Assembly (NCBI RefSeq): GCF_025499425.1
Contig: NZ_JAIMCB010000011.1
Coordinates: 63,819-127,818 of the forward strand
Reading direction: 5' to 3'
DNA from: Acidiferrimicrobium sp. IK
GTDB taxonomy: Bacteria > Actinomycetota > Acidimicrobiia > Acidimicrobiales > Palsa-688
DNA: 64,000 bases
Part shown: in pieces, positions 45,212 to 52,396 of the stretch
Layout of the letters: each line of letters begins with the position of its first letter
Numbering within the stretch: the stretch's first letter is position 1
Made by a program: the position numbers and the translations under genes
The notes under the pieces: model-generated
What the model was told of the DNA's origin: nothing
What the model saw: only the letters and a program-made list of their open reading frames with translations
Databases searched by the model: none

Positions 45212-46384
45212 TCAGACCTGCGCCGGCTTGGGGCCGAGGGCCTGCTCCACGGTGTCGAGGAGGCGGGCGGTGCAGTCGCGCATCTCGACGACCGGCGCCA
45301 CCTTGAGTACCGCGTCGACCAGCTCGGCGAAGGCCCGGGCGGCGGGACCGGACCCGAGCGCAGCCGGCTCCCCCCGGTCCCCGCCCGACGACACCTCGGG
45401 CTCGATCGGCAGCTTGGCGAGCAGCGGCACCCCGATCTCGTCCGCCAGGCGGGCGCCACCACCGGACCCGAACAAGGCGTGGTGGTCCCCGTGCGGATCG
45501 GTGAAGCCGCTCATGTTCTCTATGACCCCGGCGACGCGCAGGTATCCCTTGCGGGCCATGTCCGCCGCCCGGGACGCGACCTTCTGGGCGCCGAGGGCGG
45601 GCGTGGTGACGATCAGCATCTCCGCTCGCGGCAGCATCCGGGCCAGGCCCATCTGGACGTCACCGGTGCCGGGCGGCATGTCGACCAGCAGGTAGTCGAG
45701 GTCGCCCCACTCGCCGTCCTCGATGAAGTGCTGGACCGCTCGGTTGAGCATCAGCCCCCGCCACATGACCGCCTCGTCCTCGCCGGAGAGGAACCCCATC
45801 GACAGCACCTTCAGCTGGCCGCCGCCGACCTGCTTGACCATCGGCTGGATCCGGGGGCGTCCCCCGCCGGAGGCCGCGACGGCGTCGAGCCGGCCTTCCA
45901 TGCCGAGCATCCGCGGCACCGAGAACCCGGCGATGTCCGCGTCGAGCAGCCCCACCGTGAACCCTCGCCGGGCCAGGCCGGCGGCCAGGTTGACCGTCAC
46001 CGAGGACTTCCCGACGCCTCCCTTGCCCGATGAGACGGCCAGGACGCGGGTGCGTCCGGGGATCTCGATGGCCGGTGCGTCTTCACGCGCCTTCCAGCGG
46101 GCCCGGGCCATCAGGTCCCGCTTCTGCTCCCGGGACATCTCGCTGGTCGCGACCCGCACCTCGGTGACGCCGGGGAGGGACCCGACCCGGCCTTGGACGT
46201 CGGACTGGATCTGGGAGCGAAGCGGGCACGCGGCGGTCGTCAGCGCGACGCGAACGGTGACCTGACCGTCGTCGCTGATATCGGAACCGAGGTACATGCC
46301 GAGGTCGACGACGTTGTCGCCCAGCTCGGGGTCGATCACCCCGAGCATCGCCCCACGTACGGCTTCGGCTGAGGGTGCCACCAC
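45212..46384 (-). CDS. mrp: Mrp/NBP35-family iron-sulfur cluster carrier ATPase
   Basis: 390 residues: an N-terminal DUF59/MIP18-like domain (VRGAMLGVIDPELGDNVVDLG) and a MinD-type ATPase with SSGKGGVGKSSVTVNLA, DADIAGFSVPRM and VDMPPGTGDVQM. Mrp proteins carry [4Fe-4S] clusters to apoproteins. The CPxCG cluster motif of many members is replaced by TDPHGDHHALFG after ENMSGF; I recall the same loss in other actinobacterial Mrp proteins. It is divergent from the ErpA-like gene, so two iron-sulfur genes share one promoter region. Confidence 0.92.
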   Translation of the reverse strand: MVAPSAEAVRGAMLGVIDPELGDNVVDLGMYLGSDISDDGQVTVRVALTTAACPLRSQIQSDVQGRVGSLPGVTEVRVATSEMSREQKRDLMARARWKAREDAPAIEIPGRTRVLAVSSGKGGVGKSSVTVNLAAGLARRGFTVGLLDADIAGFSVPRMLGMEGRLDAVAASGGGRPRIQPMVKQVGGGQLKVLSMGFLSGEDEAVMWRGLMLNRAVQHFIEDGEWGDLDYLLVDMPPGTGDVQMGLARMLPRAEMLIVTTPALGAQKVASRAADMARKGYLRVAGVIENMSGFTDPHGDHHALFGSGGGARLADEIGVPLLAKLPIEPEVSSGGDRGEPAALGSGPAARAFAELVDAVLKVAPVVEMRDCTARLLDTVEQALGPKPAQV

Positions 46385-46427
46385 CCGAGTGTACGGTCGG
46401 TCGTCGACCTCCGGTACTGTTGCAACC

Positions 46428-46456
46428 CAGACGTTCCCCGCATCTCAGACGTTCCC
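46428..46456. promoter_or_regulatory. Direct repeat CAGACGTTCCC, 18 bp apart
   Basis: CAGACGTTCCC occurs at 46428-46438 and 46446-46456 in the divergent region between mrp and the ErpA-like gene. This may be an operator for an iron-sulfur or redox regulator, or simply a chance duplication. Confidence 0.3.
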
Positions 46457-46505
46457 GGCTTGAGCAATGTCGAGGACGTCGCAGGCTGCCCAGAGGAGGC
46501 CCCCG

Positions 46506-46859
46506 GTGAGCATTCAGACCGACGCAACCCCGACCGACGCCATCGTCCTCACCGACACGGCTGCTGCCAAGGTCGGTGAGCTCATCCGCCAGGAGGGCAA
46601 CCCGGACCTGGCCCTCCGGGTGGCCGTGCGCCCCGGCGGGTGCTCCGGCTTCTCCTACGAGATGTTCTTCGACACCGACGTGGCCGACGACGACGTGCTG
46701 CAGAGCTTCGGCGACGTCAAGGTCGTAGTCGACCCGGCCAGCGCCAGCCTGCTGGTGGGGGCCACCTTGGACTTCAAGGACGGCCTGACCGACGCCGGCT
46801 TCAGCATCAACAACCCCAACGCGACCCGCACCTGCGGTTGCGGCCAGTCCTTCAGCTGA
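46506..46859 (+). CDS. HesB/IscA/ErpA-type iron-sulfur insertion protein
   Basis: 117 residues with the A-type carrier cysteines: GGCSGFSYEM and the CGCGQSFS end (C...CxC). It transfers iron-sulfur clusters to target enzymes. GAGGAGG stands 7-8 bases before the GTG start. It is divergent from mrp, another iron-sulfur gene, and directly upstream of a [2Fe-2S] protein, a plausible client. Confidence 0.93.
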   Translation: MSIQTDATPTDAIVLTDTAAAKVGELIRQEGNPDLALRVAVRPGGCSGFSYEMFFDTDVADDDVLQSFGDVKVVVDPASASLLVGATLDFKDGLTDAGFSINNPNATRTCGCGQSFS

Positions 46860-46866
46860 TCCTCAC

Positions 46867-48483
46867 CTGACGGTAGCTCTCACCGTCGACGGCGTCGCCG
46901 TCGACCTCGACGACACCGGAGGGTCGCTGCTAGACGCGCTCCGGGATCAGCTGGGCGTGACCTCCGTCAAGGACGGGTGCAGCCCGCAGGGCCAGTGCGG
47001 TTGCTGCACCGTCCTAGTCGACGGGAAGCCGCGGGTGGCGTGCGTGACGCCGCTGCGGCGGGTCGCGGGTCGCTCCGTGACCACCGTCGACGGCCTGCCC
47101 GCCGGGCGGCGGGACGCGCTCGTCGACGCGTTCGTCGCTCACGGCGCCAGCCAGTGCGGTTTTTGCACCCCCGGGATTCTGTGCCGTCTCGCCGCCCACG
47201 AGGACGGAGCGGACGTCGTCGCGGTGGAGGCATCGCTGCTCGCGCACCTGTGCCGGTGCACGGGATGGCGCACCGTGGTCGACGCCGGAGTAGCCGCTCT
47301 CGACCCGAGCCGGTCGCCAGCCGCCCCGGGGCCCGGCTCGCCAGCGCCGACCGCTGTGGTTGACGGAGCAGAGCGACGCGCCGCTATGGAGGGCGGGGTC
47401 GCCCAGCAAGTCGGCGCTGATGTGGTGCTCGGGAGGGGCGGGTTCTCCGCCGACACCGCCCCCCGAGGCGCGTTGGTGGCGGTGCCCGACGGCGCCGGCG
47501 ACTGGGCGGTGGCCGCCACCCTCCAAGCGGCGCGGGCCCTCGTCGGCAAGGTGCAGGGCAGGCGCAGCGGGCAGCGCGTCCACCCCCCGATCGAAGTGCC
47601 GGCGGGGGAATGGGCCCTGACCCTGGCGACCTCGTGGGTCGAGCCCGGCTACCTGGAGCCCGACGCGTCGTGGTGCGAGCCCGGCGGCGAGCCGTCGTCA
47701 CCGCTGGCCAACGGAGGGGCCTTCGGCGCCAAGTCCGACTCCCCGGCCCCGGCCGCGGCGCGGATGCTGGCCGACCGTCACGGCGCGACGGTGCTCGCTG
47801 TGCTCTCCCGCGAGGACGTGGTCCGCCTGGGGGCCAAGCGCCCGCCCGTGGCGGCCGGCGTCCGCGCCGACGGGACCGGCGTGCTGCGCGTGGCCCGCAC
47901 CCCCGGCATCGCCGAGGCGGTGGCCTCCGCTGGCCCCGGCCTGGTCGTCCAAGAGGTCGACGTTATCGGCCCGCCGACATCCGCACAGGTGCGGGCCGCG
48001 GGCTGGGCCGAGGCCGCGGTGCTCTTGGCCGGCCTACGGGCCATGCGCGACGGCCCGCCGCCCGCCGGCCGCGCGACGGCCACGGTCAGCGCCCCCGCCG
48101 GCGGCACCGCCGAGGCGACCGTCACCGTCAACCCCGAAGGCCTGGCCACCGCGGTGGAGGTGACGGTCTTCGCCGGAGCGGCGCTCGACGAGGTGGTGCT
48201 GCGCAGCTACGTAACCGGCGCCGCCCACATGGCGCTCGGCTGGGTGACCACAGAAGGCCTGGCGGTCGACGACGACGGCGTACCCGAGGACCTGACCATC
48301 CGCTCCTGGGGCATCCTGCGGGCCCGGGACACGCCGCCGGTCGCCGTCCACTTGGCGCAGGCCCCGGCCGGCGCCCCCGCCGTGGCAGTCTCTGACGCCA
48401 CCTTCGCTGCGGTGGCCGCCGCAACATGGATCGCCCTGGGCCTGCCGCCGGCGTGGCCCACCTCGAGAGGAGCACCCCGATGA
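46867..48483 (+). CDS. [2Fe-2S] domain fused to a shortened xanthine dehydrogenase-like molybdopterin region
   Basis: About 538 residues. The N-terminus is a complete two-cluster domain: CSPQGQCGCC and CGFCTPG...CRCTGW. It is followed by segments of a xanthine dehydrogenase large subunit (VEPGYLEP, NGGAFGAKSDSPA where GGGFGGK is usual, REDVVRLGAKRPP). The molybdopterin part is far shorter than the usual 700 or more residues, and the second half seems absent. The frame begins without ATG, GTG or TTG: a CTG (CTGACGGTAGCTCTC) 8 bp after the ErpA-like stop fits the family N-terminus; the first GTG at 46957 would cut off 30 conserved residues. Its stop overlaps the RidA start. Confidence 0.75.
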   Translation: MTVALTVDGVAVDLDDTGGSLLDALRDQLGVTSVKDGCSPQGQCGCCTVLVDGKPRVACVTPLRRVAGRSVTTVDGLPAGRRDALVDAFVAHGASQCGFCTPGILCRLAAHEDGADVVAVEASLLAHLCRCTGWRTVVDAGVAALDPSRSPAAPGPGSPAPTAVVDGAERRAAMEGGVAQQVGADVVLGRGGFSADTAPRGALVAVPDGAGDWAVAATLQAARALVGKVQGRRSGQRVHPPIEVPAGEWALTLATSWVEPGYLEPDASWCEPGGEPSSPLANGGAFGAKSDSPAPAAARMLADRHGATVLAVLSREDVVRLGAKRPPVAAGVRADGTGVLRVARTPGIAEAVASAGPGLVVQEVDVIGPPTSAQVRAAGWAEAAVLLAGLRAMRDGPPPAGRATATVSAPAGGTAEATVTVNPEGLATAVEVTVFAGAALDEVVLRSYVTGAAHMALGWVTTEGLAVDDDGVPEDLTIRSWGILRARDTPPVAVHLAQAPAGAPAVAVSDATFAAVAAATWIALGLPPAWPTSRGAPR

Positions 48484-48836
48484 GCACACCAGTTGGTCCC
48501 TACAGCCCCGTCGTGCGCGCCGGCGACTGGCTGATCTGCTCCGGGCAGCTCGGCCTGCGCGACGGCGCGCTGGTCGCCGGTGGCGCCGCCGCCCAGCTAA
48601 CCGTGGCCATCGACAACCTGGCCGCCCTCCTCGCGACCCAGGGGGCAGGGCTGGCGGACGTGGCCAAGACGACGGTCTTCCTCACCGACATGGCCGATTA
48701 CGGCGAGATGAACGACGCGTACGTCGAGGCCTTCGACGAGCACCGCCCAGCCCGGTCTGCGGTGGCCGTCGCCGGGCTGCCCCTCGGGGCGCTCGTCGAG
48801 ATCGAAGCCTGGGCTCATCTACCCACCGTCGCGTGA
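48480..48836 (+). CDS. RidA family (YjgF/L-PSP) imine deaminase-like protein
   Basis: 118 residues with the trimer-barrel signature PYSPVVRAGDWLICSGQLGL and the C-terminal RPARSAVAVAGLPLGALVEIEAWA, including the Arg and Glu that line the active cleft. RidA proteins hydrolyse reactive enamines made by PLP enzymes. GAGAGGAG precedes the ATG, which overlaps the stop of the xanthine dehydrogenase-like gene (ATGA), so the two are coupled. Confidence 0.9.
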   Translation: MSTPVGPYSPVVRAGDWLICSGQLGLRDGALVAGGAAAQLTVAIDNLAALLATQGAGLADVAKTTVFLTDMADYGEMNDAYVEAFDEHRPARSAVAVAGLPLGALVEIEAWAHLPTVA

Positions 48837-48893
48837 AAGGCGCCGGGTCCGGCGAGTGGTGCCCACCGTCGCCGGAGGGGTAGAAACGCACTC

Positions 48894-49052
48894 GTGATCG
48901 GTGCCATCCTCATCGCCATCGGCCTCGTCGTCGTCTTGCCCGTGCTGTTCTGGGCGACGCTCGGCGTTCTCGCCGCGGGGGCCAGCGTGGTGCTCACCGA
49001 CCACGCCGAGGTCACCCATGAGGGCAGCGAACTCATCGCCACCAACATCTGA
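48894..49052 (+). CDS. Small single-helix membrane protein
   Basis: 52 residues from a GTG (VIGAILIAIGLVVVLP...). Most of the N-terminal 33 residues are one hydrophobic helix, or two short ones, followed by a short acidic tail (TDHAEVTHEGSELIATNI). GGAGGGG lies 13 bases upstream, slightly far. Codon use is like the neighbours. I recognise no family. It follows RidA by 57 bp on the same strand. Confidence 0.55.
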   Translation: MIGAILIAIGLVVVLPVLFWATLGVLAAGASVVLTDHAEVTHEGSELIATNI

Positions 49053-49057
49053 CATCC

Positions 49058-49090
49058 CGGGGCCTGCCTGCTTGGGCCGGCTAGGCCCCG
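49058..49090. terminator. Hairpin between convergent genes (candidate bidirectional terminator)
   Basis: CGGGGCCT (49058-49065) and AGGCCCCG (49083-49090) form a perfect 8-bp stem, with a further GCC/GGC pairing inside the loop. It lies between the stops of the small membrane protein and the GlnR-like regulator, which face each other. There is no T-run, as is common in high-GC actinobacteria. Confidence 0.5.
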
Positions 49091-49115
49091 ATCCTTCGCG
49101 CCGACGGCGTTTGGG

Positions 49116-49796
49116 TTACAGCCCCCAGCGGGACTGACCGAAGCGGTACCCGACGGAGCGGACCGTCGAGATCAAGTTGGCGTGCTCCTCGCCGAGCTTG
49201 GCTCGCAGGCGGCGGATGTGCACGTCGACGGTCCGGGCCCCGCCGTAGTACTCGTAGCCCCACACCCGGCTGAGCAGCGTCTCCCTGGTGAACACCTTGC
49301 CTGGGTGGGTGGCCAAGAATTTGAGCAGCTCGTATTCCATGTAGGTGAGGTCGAGCGGCTTGCCGTTGACCGCCGCCTGGTACGTCTCCAGGTTGAGGAC
49401 GAGGGTCCCGTACTCGACCAGCTCCGGTCTGGTGCCCCGCCCGGTCCGCCAGAAGAGGTGGGCGATTCGGGCCTCGAGCTCTTTTGGATGGAACGGTGAG
49501 AGGCAGAAGTCGTCGAAGAGGTCCTCGCGCAGCTCCAGCTCCGGCAGCTGGGAGCCCCCGACGAGCAGCAGCAGCGGCGCAAACGGCAAGTCACGCTTGC
49601 GCAGGGACCGGCACAGGGCGAAAGCGCCGTCCGCGTCGACATCCGCGCAGACGATGGCGCCGGCCCAGCCGTCCTCGGGCTCGCTGCGGTCGGCCGCGTC
49701 AGCCGAACCGATCGCTTTCCACGGGTACCCGGCCAGATCCAGTGCCTGGGCCAGCGCCGGGGGGGCGGGATCTGGGTAGATCAGCAGCGGTTCCAC
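49116..49796 (-). CDS. GlnR-like OmpR-family regulator
   Basis: 226 residues: an N-terminal receiver-like domain with an incomplete acidic pocket (IVCADVDADG) and a C-terminal winged helix with LTYMEYELLKFLATHPGKVF, RETLLSRVWGYEYYGG and DVHIRRLRAKLG. The helix wording is that of actinobacterial GlnR/AfsQ1-type regulators. GlnR is an orphan regulator that switches nitrogen-assimilation genes without canonical phosphorylation. It is 24 bp downstream of a glutamine synthetase gene on the same strand, inside a block of four such genes, which supports the assignment strongly. I could not read a GlnR box by eye in the nearby spacers. Confidence 0.82.
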   Translation of the reverse strand: MEPLLIYPDPAPPALAQALDLAGYPWKAIGSADAADRSEPEDGWAGAIVCADVDADGAFALCRSLRKRDLPFAPLLLLVGGSQLPELELREDLFDDFCLSPFHPKELEARIAHLFWRTGRGTRPELVEYGTLVLNLETYQAAVNGKPLDLTYMEYELLKFLATHPGKVFTRETLLSRVWGYEYYGGARTVDVHIRRLRAKLGEEHANLISTVRSVGYRFGQSRWGL

Positions 49797-49820
49797 GTGC
49801 GGCCCCGGGTCGTCGTCAAC

Positions 49821-51149
49821 TTAGAGGGAAAGGTAGCGCTGCAGCTCGAACGGGGTCACTTCCGCCTTGTAGTCGGCCCACTCTGCTCGCTTGTTGCGGG
49901 TGAACCACTCGAAGACATGCTCGCCGAGGGTGGTGGCCATCAGCTCGGAGCGCTCCATCATCTCCACCGCCTCCCCCAGCGATCCTGGCAGCGCTCCGAT
50001 GCCTTCGGCCATCCGCTGCTCGGGGGTCAGCTCGTAAAGGTTCGCCGACGCCTCCGGCGGCAGCTCGTAGCCCTGCTCGATGCCGGTCAGGCCGGCGCCG
50101 AGGATCGCCGCGAAGGCGAGGTACGGGTTGCACGCGCAGTCCGGCGCCCGGTACTCGATGCGGGTCGAGTCGGACTTCCCCTTCTTGGTGGGAGGGACCC
50201 GGACCAGCGCCGAGCGATTGTTCCGGGCCCACGAGATGTACACCGGCGCCTCGTACCCGACGATCAGGCGCTTGTAGGAGTTGATCCACTGGTTGGTGAC
50301 CAGGGACGTCTCCCGGGCGTGGCGCAAGACGCCGGCGATGAACCGGCGGGCCACGTCCGAGAGGTGGTAGGCGTCGCTGTCGTCGTAGAAGGCGTTGGTG
50401 TCGCCGTCGAAGAGCGACACGTGGGTGTGCATCCCCGAGCCTTGGACCCCGCCGAGCGGCTTGGGCATGAACGTGGCGTGGACCCCCCGCTGGGCGGCCA
50501 CCTCCTTGACCACCATGCGGACGGTCATGACGGTGTCTGCCATGGTCATGGCGTCGGTGTAGCGCAGGTCGATCTCGTGCTGGCCCGGGGAGTCCTCGTG
50601 CTGGGAGTACTCGACGGGTATCCCCATCTCTTCCAGGGTCAGCACCGTCAGCTGGCGCAGCTCGGTCGACAAGTCGTTGGTGGTCAGGTCGAAGTAGGAG
50701 CCTCGGTCGAGGGGGACCAGGGGAGCCCCGGACGCCTCCTCGAAGTAGAAGTACTCCAGCTCCGGGGCCACGTAGAAGGAGAAGCCCAGGCTGCGGGCCC
50801 GCTCGAGGGTCCGACGCAGCACGTGGCGGGGGTCGCCCTCGAACGGGCTGCCGTCCAGGTTGAGCACGTCACAGACCACCCGGGCCACCGGCGCCTCGTC
50901 GCCCAGGTAGGGGAGGAGCTGGAAGGTCTTCGGGTCGGGGAAGGCCAGGACGTCGCTCTCCTGCACCCGGCTGAACCCGTCGATGGCTGAGCCGTCGAAC
51001 GTCATGCCCTCCTCGAGGGCGTTTTCGAGCTCCGCGGGCGTGATGTTGAAGGTCTTCGGCACACCGAGGACGTCGGTGAACCACAACTGGATGAAGCGGA
51101 TTCCCCGCTCCTCCACCGTGCGCAGGACATAGTCCTGTTGGCGCTCCAT
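49821..51149 (-). CDS. Glutamine synthetase type I (GSI alpha-like)
   Basis: 442 residues. Makes glutamine from glutamate, ammonia and ATP. Motifs: FDGSAIDGFSRVQESD, PELEYFYFE, GSGMHTHVSLF, NSYKRLIVGYEAPVYISWARNNRSA and IEYRAPDCACNPYLAFAAIL. It is shorter than GSI beta enzymes and lacks their insertion. NLYELTPEQ has a Tyr where beta types are adenylylated, but the context differs. It is divergent from the GSII gene with 113 bp between starts and may share a transcript with the GlnR-like gene behind it. It could be a true synthetase or a gamma-glutamylpolyamine synthetase-like paralogue. Confidence 0.9.
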   Translation of the reverse strand: MERQQDYVLRTVEERGIRFIQLWFTDVLGVPKTFNITPAELENALEEGMTFDGSAIDGFSRVQESDVLAFPDPKTFQLLPYLGDEAPVARVVCDVLNLDGSPFEGDPRHVLRRTLERARSLGFSFYVAPELEYFYFEEASGAPLVPLDRGSYFDLTTNDLSTELRQLTVLTLEEMGIPVEYSQHEDSPGQHEIDLRYTDAMTMADTVMTVRMVVKEVAAQRGVHATFMPKPLGGVQGSGMHTHVSLFDGDTNAFYDDSDAYHLSDVARRFIAGVLRHARETSLVTNQWINSYKRLIVGYEAPVYISWARNNRSALVRVPPTKKGKSDSTRIEYRAPDCACNPYLAFAAILGAGLTGIEQGYELPPEASANLYELTPEQRMAEGIGALPGSLGEAVEMMERSELMATTLGEHVFEWFTRNKRAEWADYKAEVTPFELQRYLSL

Positions 51150-51262
51150 GCCGCAGACGTTAGGGCCTGGCGCGGCTAGCCCAGACCCGGGGCCTGCAAT
51201 GTCACACAGCGTTCATCTTGCGGAGACGACTCCGACACAAGACGCGCGACACTCTGGAACTC

Positions 51263-52267
51263 ATGACGATCAAGGCCGAATACATCTGGATCGACGGCAC
51301 GGAGCCCACCCCGCTGCTTCGCTCCAAGACGAAGATCCTCGACTCGGTCCCGACCGAACTCCCGATCTGGGGGTTCGACGGCTCGAGCACCAACCAGGCT
51401 CCGGGCAAGGCGTCCGACTGCGTGCTCAAGCCGGTGTTCTCCTGCCCCGACCCGATCCGGGGCGGTGACCATCTGCTGGTCCTCAGCGAGGTCCTCTACA
51501 CGGACATGACCCCGCACAAGACCAACACCCGGGCGCAGCTGGCGGAGGTGGCGGAGAAGTACGCCAGCCAGGAGCCGCTGTTTGGCATCGAGCAGGAGTA
51601 CACGATGTTCAAGGGCAGCCGTCCGCTCGGCTTCCCCGACAGCGGCGGCTACCCCGGCCCCCAGGGCCCGTACTACTGCGGCGTCGGCAGCGACGACATC
51701 TACGGCCGCCCGCTCGTCGAAGCCCACCTGGAGGCCTGCATCCAGGCCGGTCTCGGGATCTCCGGCATCAACGCAGAGGTCATGCCCGGGCAGTGGGAGT
51801 TCCAGATCGGCCCGCTCGGTCCCCTCGAGGTCTCCGACCACATGTGGGTCGCCCGCTGGCTGCTGCATCGCATCGGCGAGGACTTCGGGATATCGATCAC
51901 CCTCGACCCCAAGCCGGTCCGCGGCGACTGGAACGGCGCCGGCGCCCACACCAACTTCTCGACTCGCGCCATGCGCAGCTCCTACGACGCGGTGGTCAAG
52001 GCCGCCGAGGCCCTCGGCAAGAAGGCCGACGAGCACGTCGCCAACTACGGCCACGGGATCGAGGACCGCCTGACCGGCCAGCACGAGACCGCTCCGTGGG
52101 ACCAGTTCTCCTACGGCGTGTCCGACCGGGGCGCGTCGGTGCGCATCCCGTGGCAAGTCGAGGTCGACGGCAAGGGCTACCTGGAGGACCGCCGGCCCAA
52201 CGCCAACATGGACCCCTACGTCGTCACTCGCCTGATGGTCAGCACCTGCTGCGAGGCGCTGGCGTAG
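51263..52267 (+). CDS. Glutamine synthetase type II (GSII, eukaryote-like)
   Basis: 334 residues, the size of GSII. Motifs: ELPIWGFDGSSTNQA, PLFGIEQEYTMF, GINAEVMPGQWEFQIGP, RGDWNGAGAHTNFST and a C-terminal DRGASVRIPWQV..GKGYLEDRRPNANMDPY. GSII is decameric and not adenylylated; in Streptomyces, Frankia and rhizobia it is a nitrogen-limitation enzyme, under GlnR in Streptomyces. The ATG is preceded by GGAAC only. It is divergent from the GSI alpha-like gene and convergent with the GSIII gene. Confidence 0.95.
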   Translation: MTIKAEYIWIDGTEPTPLLRSKTKILDSVPTELPIWGFDGSSTNQAPGKASDCVLKPVFSCPDPIRGGDHLLVLSEVLYTDMTPHKTNTRAQLAEVAEKYASQEPLFGIEQEYTMFKGSRPLGFPDSGGYPGPQGPYYCGVGSDDIYGRPLVEAHLEACIQAGLGISGINAEVMPGQWEFQIGPLGPLEVSDHMWVARWLLHRIGEDFGISITLDPKPVRGDWNGAGAHTNFSTRAMRSSYDAVVKAAEALGKKADEHVANYGHGIEDRLTGQHETAPWDQFSYGVSDRGASVRIPWQVEVDGKGYLEDRRPNANMDPYVVTRLMVSTCCEALA

Positions 52268-52311
52268 CCGAACCGGCTGGGCGAGCCGGCCCAGCCGAGC
52301 TGGGTGGCCTC

Positions 52312-52360
52312 GACTCGTGTTGATCTGCGCCGAGAATCTCCGGCCAGATCAACACGAGTC
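52312..52360. terminator. 15-bp perfect inverted repeat between GSII and GSIII genes
   Basis: GACTCGTGTTGATCT (52312-52326) and its exact reverse complement AGATCAACACGAGTC (52346-52360) are separated by 19 bp that are themselves partly self-complementary (GCCGAGA/TCTCCGGC). The element lies between two facing stop codons, so a bidirectional terminator is the simplest reading. The arms are AT-richer than the surroundings, which would also suit a protein-binding site. Confidence 0.6.
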
Positions 52361-52396
52361 CGCGGCCTTCAGCGTGGTGGCTCTCGGCGGCGCGGG

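Noticed and set aside
51150..51262. GlnR box in the GSI/GSII divergent promoter
   Set aside because: ATGTCACACAGCGTTCAT has some resemblance, but the spacing between AC elements is wrong for the known pattern.
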